A DNA stretch of 64,000 nucleotides from Lethocerus indicus (Eukaryota; Arthropoda; Insecta; Hemiptera; Belostomatidae): assembly GCA_019843655.1 (NCBI GenBank), contig JACDQD010000005.1, positions 29,770,954-29,834,953 of the forward strand. The letters run 5' to 3'. The position numbers and the translations under genes were made by a program. Position 1 is the stretch's first letter. Every line of letters starts with the position of its first letter. Shown piece by piece: positions 54,901 to 64,000 of this stretch. The notes beneath the pieces were generated by a model. It ran no database searches and was not told the DNA's origin. It worked only from the letters and a program-made list of their open reading frames with translations.

Positions 54901-57847
54901 TATAAGAAAGTCCTAAATCCTTAATACTACATTCTAATCCTTTAAATACTAAGTATGAGTAAATAAGAACAGAGATAAGGAAACTAAACTCAGTCTGATT
55001 GTGTACTACGCCCCAAGACCCAGTCAACTGGGAAGAAACAAGTTTTTCCTATCTCCCTCGATACTTGCATAGTTTAATTTCAAGTTTTTTTCACCAGTTC
55101 AAATTTTGTAAGATTAATTATAAACTCAGATTTAGTGCATTTGTTTTACTTAATTTAAACTAACTTCCCTAGCGAAATATCTTCTTAGTTAATCTTTAGC
55201 CCGGCTTTCCCTAATCCTAGACAACTGTGTTTTCGCCAAGCCCGGATTAAAAGATTTCTATTAAAAGTTAAACTAGCGAAAAAAGTTTCCGATATCCTGA
55301 AAACATAAATAATTGAATAGTACTATAGTCATGCACACATGTCGGTACCTATCGTGAAACTGTGTATGCAACATTTATTTACATGATCTTTCTATGGATG
55401 AACCAATGACTTCCCGTATGGTCACGCAAAAAGCTCTACCCTTAATTGGTGGCGTCCCGTGGTGCCCCTAATCTGACATCTGATGGCGACCCATATCCCA
55501 CAGAAAACAATAACGTTCCCGATAAAAAAATAAAAGAAATTTGAACTATTTAGCATAAAATGAGAGATAACAAGGTTGCATGACCGATAATCGTATTTCG
55601 TCCTGTGTCCCAGTTCAAAATATACAGATTATCGGGGACGGTAGGAATGGCGGCAGTGAAAGTGGGACTGGAAAGGGGTCGAAAGTCGATTAGGGACGGA
55701 ATACTAGGCTAGTGGGAGGGGGGAGTGTGGCGGCCGAGAGAGGGCGGATTCCAGACAGAGACATAAAGTTAGGAAACGCACGTGACCTTTTTAAAGAGGA
55801 AAAGAGAAAAAGAGGACTACCACCTGGCCTAGAGAAGCCCTGGAAAAATCCCATTAGTTAACCGGCTCAAAGGGCGACGCCCAGAACACCGTAAACTTTT
55901 TACAGATCGGTTTCCCTGGGACTCCATCTGTCCGGTTGAGGACATACTCAACCGTAGGAGTATGAATTGGGGCTTGGATGCAAAAGTAAGGCCGTCAATT
56001 GGGTCGTATCCCCGACTGAGTGTAATCTGAGCTCGGATCACTGGACAGTAGTGCGCTGCCGGGGCACAACTATTTGTTCAAAGTCGGCAAATTCAAAGCG
56101 CTCCGAAGTGAGATATTGAGCACCGTCCTCAATCCTCTCGATTCATTCCAAAATATTCCACAAATCACATCTCTGCCGATAACTGTCTTCACACGTCTTC
56201 TCCGCTAACACCGGATAAAACGAAATATCTCCGATAAAATAATTTATTTATATTACTTCAATTAATTTATTGCTTTATTGTAACGACTATTATTTTCCAT
56301 TTTGTGGGCTCACTATCGTGTGAATTCCCTCTTCATGTGTACCAGTAATTTGACTTCCAGCAGGTGTTGTATAGTTCTCATTTATGCTTAAATTAAGGAG
56401 AGTCGGAGCGAGTTATATTCGCTTATGAAGGCGAATTAAACTCGTCTACGATAAGAAAGAATCAGCGAATGAAGACTAATGTTTGGAAGAATATTTCATA
56501 TAGTAATTTGAATGTTGCGTGCATTTCGTACACCATTTTACAAGGTACACCAATTTACAGGGGCGGTTTCAATATTTTTACTGCTGTATTCTCCACGATG
56601 CAGTCAATTCGGTTCGAATCCCTTTCAGAGGGACGCCTCCAGCATTGGAAGTAGCGGACGACCGAGGGAGATCCCGGTCTTTCGGATGTGACACGGACGT
56701 TCCTTTGACGCCTAATTGGAAGCAGAAGGCTGTCGAAACGTTGATTACACACCTGTAAGGGACACTGACACGAGGGGCCGACAAAGAAATGACAACTGTA
56801 AACCACCGGCTCCACCTCTGATATCACAAAGGACCCCCCTCGAGGGCTCTTCCACAACTCCCATTCAATCCACAACCCCCTTTCTCTTCATAGATTTAAA
56901 CCGATCGCCACATCTTCACATCACCTGAAATTGATTCCGCTCTCTTGATTTTGACCGGCATATTTTTTCATTTTATTTTAAATGGCCTATTATAATTCGA
57001 CGAATGAAATACCAGTTTTGTTCCGAAATAAAATGGAGAAAGCGATTATTTCAGAGCTACCGTGATATTGCACCGATCATAAAATCTTTTCCTATAAACT
57101 TAATTTACCTGCCTAATACGCATTGATAATAACGAAAACCTACGACGAAAGAATTTAAACAATTAGATTCAGAATTCATAGCACAAACAACATAAACCTT
57201 CAAAAGCGCAAAGATGAATAAGAGAGTGTAGTTCACTTCCCATTAGGTTCGCATGATCAAAAACGTCCAGAATTTAATTATTTTAATATTATTACGAATG
57301 CAATAATAAAAAAGAGGTAAAAGAAGATAATTTCAAAAAAAAATTCAGAAAAATTAAAGTGAATCCGCAGCTACAGATTATATAAATCATGAAAACAAAG
57401 GAAATAGTTATTTATTAAACAGGTGGTTTACGGGATATAGCCGTTATATTATCATTAAAGAAATTTATTGCTCATTCCACCATTGTGACGCTACAGAAAA
57501 TAAGAGAATAGTTGCTCCGCCGGATGCCTCCCTATTGTTAAAAGTACTTTACAAAATCATAAAAACAGAAAGAGCGGGAACAAAAAAAATCTCCTTCTTT
57601 TACGCCCTCGCCCATTTTCACATTATATTTTTAATGTCCCTCGAATTCTTCGTTCCGGTTCAAACACGGGAGTGGACGTTAATTCTGTAAATACACTCAA
57701 CCGCACTTTTCGGTTATACTCTTGATTGTAATTTAAATAATTAAACAAAAAATACAATAAAATATGCAATAGTTAATACTGAAAAAGAATTAATATTATT
57801 TGAAACTATTTATTTAATTTACCCGTGGGCATATTCCTAACGCTGGT

Positions 57848-57851
<4 letters not shown>

Positions 57852-57911
<60 letters not shown>
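57852..57911. repeat. (TA)n microsatellite
   Basis: About 30 uninterrupted TA units. Confidence 0.97.
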
Positions 57912-57913
<2 letters not shown>

Positions 57914-58567
57914 ATAATTTTCATATCTTAAATAAAATTCTTAAAAATATGTGTTTTGCTTTTATTTAATCACTAATCAATTATCAGTGCATTAAGCAAG
58001 AAGGTGCAATCGTTTTATAACAAATCCCCTCGAATTGTTTAATCCCTTACTCAAAAACTGAAGAGCAAAACAAGTAAAAAAGTTCGAAGACGAAGTTTAA
58101 TATTTTACAAATAAAGTAATCGCCGCGGGGAAAAAGTAAGGAAGGCAGCGCAGCGGGCTGGTATTCTAAGCAAGTGAATCCATTAAAAACTACTTAGCAG
58201 TCATAAACAAGCCGCAATCCTAGCCAGCCCTTTTCTCCTTCTCTGCTCGCCCTCCCGGATAAAAAGGAGGCTTAATTCCGTTTTAATATCCCCTCCCACC
58301 CCCACCCCCGGCCACGGACTTAGAGACCGTGCTTCGTGTTCACTACCGAAAAACAAAGCACATTCAATATAAACTGGGCCCTTAGCAATTGAAAAAGTCC
58401 GGAACTTGCCTGAACCTGATTACGGAACCCTCCCCCCCTCGATCTTCAGAGTTATCCTTGCCGGATTTACATCTGTGCAACGTAAACGGTATTTAGAAAT
58501 TAATTTACAAATAGTGTTATTAAAAGATTTACGCGATGATCATGATGACAAACGGCCTGTTACTTAC

Positions 58568-58679
58568 CTTTCGGAGACCCATTTGCCGGTGAGCGGCGGG
58601 GGATAGAGGATTTCCGTGTTTTTGTCCGTCTCTGCCACTTTCTCTTCAAGTTCGTCGCACGACAGGTCACCCGAATAAC
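58568..58679 (-). CDS. Internal exon, probable APCDD1-like protein
   Basis: On the minus strand a 112-nt segment is bounded by a strong acceptor (ttcttttttctcttctcag|GT) and a consensus donor (CGAAAG|GTAAGTA). It holds 36 full codons plus split codons, entering in phase 1 and leaving in phase 2. The peptide includes YSGDLSCDELEEKVAE and ends PPPLTGKWVSE. APCDD1 is a secreted or membrane-anchored Wnt antagonist with two APCDDC domains. As I recall the vertebrate protein, the first domain opens with a cysteine, a helical stretch, a PP..G.WVS motif and then CEVR. The spacing here from C to PP to GxWVS fits, and the next exon would be expected to start with the CEVR cysteine. I could not find that exon in the window. 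The splice structure is convincing (about 0.85). The family assignment rests on a short motif (about 0.55), and other secreted proteins are possible. Confidence 0.6.
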
Positions 58680-59354
58680 CTGAGAAGAGAAAAAAAGAAA
58701 GAACAGAATTATTCGGATACGGGCGAAAGGTATCGGCGCGGAACATGGTGGCCGCAACACATGAATCGTCAATCGGGGCGTGAAGACGTTATTTTTTTTT
58801 TAGATGCTCCTTTCATTTAGCAGAAATAAAAAGGTGGCGTTATCTAATTTAGCAAATCAAATCAGCAAACCTCACATCTTTATTCCTTGTCATAAATACA
58901 GGTGCATGAAAACATTTAAATGTACCTTTTCTAGTTGTAGTTAACGCTGTGCAAAACAAAAATATTATTCACAAACAGATAATCAATTTCGAAACCACAA
59001 ATAAAAATGTGGTTAAAATTTACTGTAGGGGCCCCGGAGGTTATCGAGCGTATTCAATATATCGATATATACGAGTGAATCGATGTCGTCAGCGTGGTCA
59101 GCCATCTTTGTTTTCACATCGCATACCATTATTACGGCCTATACTACTATACGGTACTACGGTACATAAGGTACTACTATCAGGAATATATACAATCGCA
59201 TGCAGTGTTAATTATATTTAGTGTCATGCAGGAAACATGCTGAAAAGTCTTAACTTGGTTCCCGTTCACTGCAACTGCTAGGATGAGAAGTGGCCACCAA
59301 CTGGGAGGCTTCTTCCACCGGTCATTTCACTCAGGGGATGGGACGACACTGAGG
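58680..59354. other. Putative intron upstream of the minus-strand exon
   Basis: AT-rich, with no exon seen. It begins with the pyrimidine tract of the acceptor (read on the minus strand) and ends where the large inverted repeat becomes detectable. The stretch 59,283-59,354 may already be part of the repeat, because its partner would lie beyond the window. Confidence 0.5.
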
Positions 59355-59391
59355 AGGGCGTCTTCTCGGTTGGTTGGTCGGACGGGAGTTA

Positions 59392-59732
59392 TCTTACCTT
59401 TGTTCCCGTCTTCACCTACTGTTTTAGGATATAATAATTGGCATGCTTCCTATGAGAAAGCCGAGTGGACTATGAGAAATGGCGTCTACATTGTAAGTCG
59501 TACAATGGAAATTTGAACTTTGTACTCTTGTAGTGCAGGCAGAGCTACGTACGAACGCCATTTTATGTCGATTTGGGAAATATTTAAAACTGCATATTTC
59601 CTAGGGATTGATTTCGAGAATTGTATATGTTCAAAATATTGTATATTGTTTATTGGAATTTTCCTTATTAGTAGATATTACATAAATTACTTATTTGCGT
59701 TTGCATATATATATATACATATACATATATAC

Positions 59733-59803
<71 letters not shown>

Positions 59804-59850
59804 GAGAAAAACAAAAAATTGTCATTGTTTTCTCGTAATACTATCTCATA
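59392..59850 (+). repeat. Outer module of the left arm
   Basis: Diverged relative of 60,308-60,715 in the same orientation. Shared landmarks in order are cttaccttt, cctactgttttaggatata / gctcttgttttaagatata, gtgcttcct, gaaatatttaaaac, ttcgag, caaaatattgtat, and a catatatat tract followed by gagaaa. The spacing between copies is about 916 bp. Confidence 0.65.
59706..59801. repeat. (TA)n / (TACATA)n tract in the left arm
   Basis: It starts as mixed tatacata units and continues as pure TA to 59,801. It pairs with the tract at 63,568-63,648. It makes Ile-Tyr runs in spurious frames on both strands. Confidence 0.95.
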
Positions 59851-60307
59851 ATTAGAGTATTTATGCATTTACATTCAATGTTAATTATTATATGATATAT
59901 AGTAGCAGTTGAAGAAAACATTCTTCAAGCCGAAGGATATCCGGAACGGAATATGTATAATTATATACAATGTTCATTTAAAACAGTAAAAATGTCTTAC
60001 ATTCTACTATTAGCACCTATTTGTGATGATTTTAATATTATAATTAATATCTTAATATTTTATATATTTAAAACATCATTTTCCTAAAGGATTTTTTGAA
60101 CTCATACTCTTTACCCGTCCATTAGGTCATTAATTTATAATATCTTAGGTTTACTTGAATTTACCTTATTAATAGAGCGTAAATAATATACCTAGTAGTA
60201 TTTTCATATAATTTGACGGGTAATAATCGTTAAATATTAGGATCTAATTGCTCCACAGTTCTGCATTGCCTAGAACTACGGGTAAGGCATAAAGCGTTCT
60301 CAAAAAT

Positions 60308-60715
60308 TCTTACCTTTATTTTCGTCAACAGCTCTTGTTTTAAGATATAAAAATCGTGCGTGCTTCCTCGGCCTGCGCTGGACGTACACTGAGGCAGGTT
60401 GTTTACGCACCAGCTCGGACAATACAGAGCTGAACTTCGACCCTTCTAAGCCTCTCCCTGTTAGGGATTAACTGCCCACCGACGCCGTTTCTGGCCGATT
60501 TTAGAAATATTTAAAACATTTCGATTTTAGCTGATTTTTTGATAATATTTCATTTTTCCTTAATTATTAACGAATTATTCGAGTGCATCATATTGAAAAT
60601 ATTGTATTTCAATTTTCTCAATAAAAGGAAGCAAATAAAAACCTTCTTCGAATTTTCATATATATATTATTGAGAAATAATAACATTGTAATGCTTATCT
60701 TGACTTTATATATGT
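60308..60715 (+). repeat. Inner module of the left arm
   Basis: Diverged second copy of 59,392-59,850, lacking the long TA expansion and having only a short catatatatatt there. The reverse complement shows the same donor-like AAAG|GTAAG as the outer module. Confidence 0.6.
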
Positions 60716-60741
60716 AAATTACATTATAAATATTATTATAG

Positions 60742-61633
60742 TTAAGTACATTTCCGCACCACCCTCAGGGGGCGCTATTTTATCGGTGATAGTTCACTCA
60801 ACTAACTTTAATTAACTAAATTTCCACATTGTAACGATTATCTTGATATTACTTTCGAAATTTTTAGTTTATTTCCGCTCCAAACTCACGGGGCGCTATT
60901 TTATCGGTGCTAGTGCACTCATCTAACTTTAATTAAGTAAATTTCCGCTCCAAACTCACGGGGGGGCTATTTTATCAGTGCTAGTGCACTCAACTAACAT
61001 TAATTAACTACATTTCCACATTGTAACGATTATCTTGATATTACTTTCGAAATTTTTAGTTTATTTCCGCTCCAAACTTATTTTATCGGTGCTAGTGCAC
61101 TCAACTAACTTTAATTAAGTAAATTTCCACTCCAAACTCACGGGACGCTATTTTATCGGTGCTAGTGCACTCATCTAACTTTAATTAAGTAAATTTCCGC
61201 TCCAAACTCACGGGGGCTATTTTATCAGTGCTAGTGCACTCAACTAACATTAATTAACTACATTTCCACATTGTAACGATTATCTTGATATTACTTTCGA
61301 AATTTTTAGTTTATTTCCGCTCCAAACTCATGGGGCGCTATTTTATCGGTGCTAGTGCACTCAACTAACTTTAATTAAGTAAATTTCCACTCCAAACTCA
61401 CGGGACGCTATTTTATCGGTGCTAGTCCACTCAACTTACTTTAATTAAGTAAATTTCTGCTCCAAACTCACGGGGCGCTATTTTATCGGTGCTAGTGCAC
61501 TCCAACTAACTTCGTCCAAAACTCACGGGACGCTATTTTATCGGTGCTAGTGCACTCAACTAACTTTAATTAACTACATTTCCACATTGTAACGATTATC
61601 TTGATATTCCTTTCGAAATTTTTAGTTTATTCG
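60742..61633 (+). repeat. Left tandem array, 10 units
   Basis: The landmark gctattttatc begins at 60,774, 60,895, 60,966, about 61,077 (damaged), 61,148, 61,216, 61,337, 61,407, 61,477 and 61,532. Spacing is either about 70 bp or about 121 bp, with two shortened units. The long type adds about 50 bp (cattgtaacgattatcttga then tattactttcgaaattttta). All units contain ctagtgcactcaactaac or a close variant. Confidence 0.92.
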
Positions 61634-62162
61634 CACACTATTTTTTCGCTTTTTACGATTTTTTTTTATTACTTCCTCATGAATTATGTAAATACATAGT
61701 ACCGGAATCGATAATTTGCATTAGCCTTATTAATGAATAGCAAATAGCAAATTACGAAATTTTCACTAATTAATTAATATTTTAAACCCATAAAATTTTG
61801 AATAACGGCTCGAAACTAGCTATTAGATTGATGCTTTGTCTCCTAAATGGGATTATCTGCTGCTCCCCTTTTCATTTTTCCGTGTATTGAAATTTATAGT
61901 TTACAATTATAGCAATTTGAAAAACCACTTTAGTGTGAAGATGCGACAACTCTCGCTGGGGCTCAAATATATTCCCCTAGTTATTGGCCTCAGACGACTG
62001 AGCCCAAATCGCCAAAATCCTATAATTGGGTCTGTTATTAGTCTCGAATTACACTGTGTTCATTGTAATTCGAATTTACTATCGCTGCTATTTACTATCG
62101 TATTTACTATATTCATAACTCGCTCTACGGGATCGACTCTAAACTGGAGAATAGCGCCCCCA
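61634..62162. other. Central spacer of the inverted repeat
   Basis: Single-copy in this window. A frame of 111 codons at 61,836-62,171 has no ATG start and no recognisable domain, so I do not call it a gene. The right edge reads ctggagaatagcgcccccag, which reuses the atagcgcccc motif of the tandem units, suggesting the spacer edge derives from a decayed unit. Confidence 0.55.
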
Positions 62163-62620
62163 GTTGATTAAAGTTAGTTGAGTGCACTAGCACCGATAAA
62201 ATAGCGCCCCGTGAGTTTGGAGCGGAAATAAACTAAAAATTTCGAAAGTAATATCAAGATAATCGTTACAATGTGGAAATGTAGTTAATTAATGTTAGTT
62301 GAGTGCACTAGCACTGATAAAATAGCCCCCCCGTGAGTTTGGAGCGGAAATTTACTTAATTAAAGTTAGATGAGTGCACTAGCACCGATAAAATAGCGTC
62401 CCGTGAGTTTGGAGCGGACATTTACTTAATTAAAGTTAGTTGAGTGCACTAGCACCGATAAAATAGCGCCCCATGAGTTTGGAACGGAAATAAACTAAAA
62501 ATTTCGAAAGTAATATCAAGATAATCGTTACAATGTGGAAATTTAGTTAATTAAAGTTAGTTGAGTGAACTATCACCGATAAAATAGCGCCCCCTGAGGG
62601 TGGTGCGGAAATGTACTTAA
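62163..62620 (-). repeat. Right tandem array, 5 units
   Basis: The landmark gataaaatagc begins at 62,195, 62,316, 62,387, 62,457 and 62,578, spacing 121, 71, 70 and 121 bp. It is the reverse-complement counterpart of the left array with half the units. Confidence 0.92.
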
Positions 62621-63562
62621 CTATAATAATATTTATAATGTAATTTACATATATAAAGTCAAGATAAGCATTACAATGTTATTATTTCTCAATAATATAT
62701 ATATGAAAATTCGAAGAAGGTTTTTATTTGCTTCCTTTTATTGAGAAAATTGAAATACAATATTTTCAATATGATGCACTCGAATAATTCGTTAATAATT
62801 AAGGAAAAATGAAATATTATCAAAAAATCAGCTAAAATCGAAATGTTTTAAATATTTCTAAAATCGGCCAGAAACGGCGTCGGTGGGCAGTTAATCCCTA
62901 ACAGGGAGAGGCTTAGAAGGGTCGAAGTTCAGCTCTGTATTGTCCGAGCTGGTGCGTAAACAACCTGCCTCAGTGTACGTCCAGCGCAGGCCGAGGAAGC
63001 ACGCACGATTTTTATATCTTAAAACAAGAGCTGTTGACGAAAATAAAGGTAAGAATTTTTGAGAACGCTTTATGCCTTACCCGTAGTTCTTGGCAATGCA
63101 GAACTGTGGAGCAATTAGATCCTAATATTTAACGATTATTACCCGTCAAATTATATGAAAATACTACTAGGTATATTATTTACGCTCTATTAATAAGGTA
63201 AATTCAAGTAAACCTAAGATATTATAAATTAATGACCTAATGGACGGGTAAAGAGTATGAGTTCAAAAAATCCTTTAGGAAAATGATGTTTTAAATATAT
63301 AAAATATTAAGATATTAATTATAATATTAAAATCATCACAAATAGGTGCTTAATAGTGGAATGTAGACATTTTTACTGTTTTTAAATGAACATTGTATAT
63401 AATTATACATATTCCGTTCCGGATATCCTTCGGCTTGAAGAATGTTTTCTTCAACTGCTACTATATATCATATAATAATTAACATTGAATGTAAATGCAT
63501 AAATACTCTAATTATGAGATAGTATTACGAGAAAACAACTGACAATTTTCTTGTTTTTTCCT

Positions 63563-63567
<5 letters not shown>

Positions 63568-63624
<57 letters not shown>

Positions 63625-63648
63625 GTATATATGTATATGTATATATAT
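63568..63648. repeat. (TA)n / (TATGTA)n tract in the right arm
   Basis: Counterpart of 59,706-59,801, somewhat shorter. Confidence 0.95.
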
Positions 63649-64000
63649 GCAAACGCAAATAAGTAATTTATGTAATATCTTACTATTAAGGAAATTCCAA
63701 TACAAACAGTATACAATATTTTGAACATATACAATTCTCGAAATCAATCCCTAGGAAATATGCAGTTTTAAATATTTCCCAAATCGACATAAAATGGCGT
63801 TCGTACGTAGCTCTGCCTGCAGACACAAAGGACAAAGTTCAAATTTCCATTATACGACTTACAATGTAGACGCCATTTCTCATAGTCCACTTCGCTCTCT
63901 CATAGAAAGCATGCCAATTATTATATCCTAAAACAGTAGGTGAAGACGGGAACAAAGGTAAGATAACTCCCGTCCGACCAACCAACCGAGAAGACGCCCT

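Larger units (their letters stand above)
44271..58567. other. Non-coding, GC/AT mosaic
   Basis: No supportable gene. GC-richer patches lie at about 45,160-46,130, 47,180-47,720, 48,270-48,540, 52,500-52,930, 53,450-53,880, 54,200-54,600, 55,620-56,130, 56,620-56,930 and 58,130-58,480. Small features are an imperfectly spaced inverted repeat (atcctgttac at 50,251-50,260 and gtaacaggat at 50,274-50,283), a run of 11 C at 53,740-53,750, and a strong plus-strand acceptor-like tract (gattttttttttcag) near 48,167-48,180 with only a short open frame after it. Confidence 0.5.
59355..61633 (+). repeat. Left arm of the inverted repeat
   Basis: It pairs with 62,163-64,000. Order from the outside: outer module with a (TA)n tract, inner module, then the tandem array. 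Small differences from the right arm (for example gcttcctatgagaaagccgag versus gctttctatgagagagcgaag) show the two arms are separate, slightly diverged copies and not an artefact of identical sequence. Confidence 0.9.
59355..64000. mobile_element. Giant inverted repeat, Foldback-like element (right end cut off)
   Basis: The sequence starting at 59,355 is the reverse complement of the sequence ending at 64,000, with few differences, inward to the central arrays. The arms are about 2.28 kb (left) and at least 1.84 kb (right) around a spacer of about 530 bp. Long inverted termini carrying internal tandem arrays are the hallmark of Foldback (FB-type) DNA transposons. No transposase is visible, so it would be non-autonomous. 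A recent inverted duplication, or a locus for hairpin RNA, is the alternative. Because it lies 0.7 kb upstream of the minus-strand exon it may sit in an intron. Its outer limits and target duplication are not visible. Confidence 0.6.
62163..64000 (-). repeat. Right arm of the inverted repeat (truncated by the window)
   Basis: Reverse complement of the left arm. Order from the centre: tandem array, inner module (about 62,640-63,055), outer module (about 63,505-63,965) with its TA tract. The last base of the window pairs with 59,355, so the arm probably continues outward. Confidence 0.9.

Noticed and set aside
56600..56640. tRNA B-box-like ggttcgaatccc
   Set aside because: The T-arm stem does not pair and no A box or acceptor stem is found upstream.
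59520..59868. Frames of 111 and 66 codons over the left-arm TA tract
   Set aside because: They consist of Ile-Tyr runs encoded by (TA)n on both strands.
60742..61633. CRISPR array
   Set aside because: Units of 70 or 121 bp are repeated along their whole length without unique spacers, and the genome is eukaryotic.
61836..62171. 111-codon frame in the inverted-repeat spacer
   Set aside because: It begins at TTG, not ATG, has no domain, and runs into the tandem array, so it cannot be supported as a transposase or any gene.

Overview
This window looks like a gene-poor stretch of an arthropod (probably insect) nuclear genome. The grounds are long AT-rich non-coding DNA, many dinucleotide microsatellites, no CpG depletion by eye, eukaryotic splice signals around short reading frames, and no prokaryotic gene organisation. 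The species cannot be named from the sequence. Nearly all open frames over 60 codons are chance frames, many made by microsatellites or GC-rich patches.

Layout. From 1 to about 58.5 kb the DNA is AT-rich, broken every 1-3 kb by GC-richer patches of roughly 200-900 bp that do not read as exons. In the left part, on the minus strand, two 88-91 nt exon-like segments (4,727-4,814 and 7,115-7,205) are related copies. Seven of their ten differences fall in third codon positions, none in first, and their phases agree, so they look like a tandemly duplicated and possibly alternatively used exon. At 43.1 and 44.1 kb lie two diverged direct copies of a SINE-like dispersed repeat. At 58,568-58,679, minus strand, is the best single exon in the window, with a textbook acceptor and donor. 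Its peptide resembles the start of the first APCDDC domain of APCDD1-type Wnt antagonists. If that is right, much of the window to its left may be a very large intron or the intergenic DNA beyond the gene.

The most striking structure is at the right end. From 59,355 to the window edge lies a giant inverted repeat with arms of about 1.8-2.3 kb around a spacer of about 0.53 kb. Each arm has two diverged copies of a roughly 0.9 kb module, a long (TA)n tract, and an inner array of ~70 bp / ~121 bp tandem units (10 units on the left, 5 on the right). The architecture recalls Foldback-type DNA transposons, and a transcript across it would be a long hairpin RNA. The right arm runs off the window, so the element's end and any target-site duplication cannot be seen.
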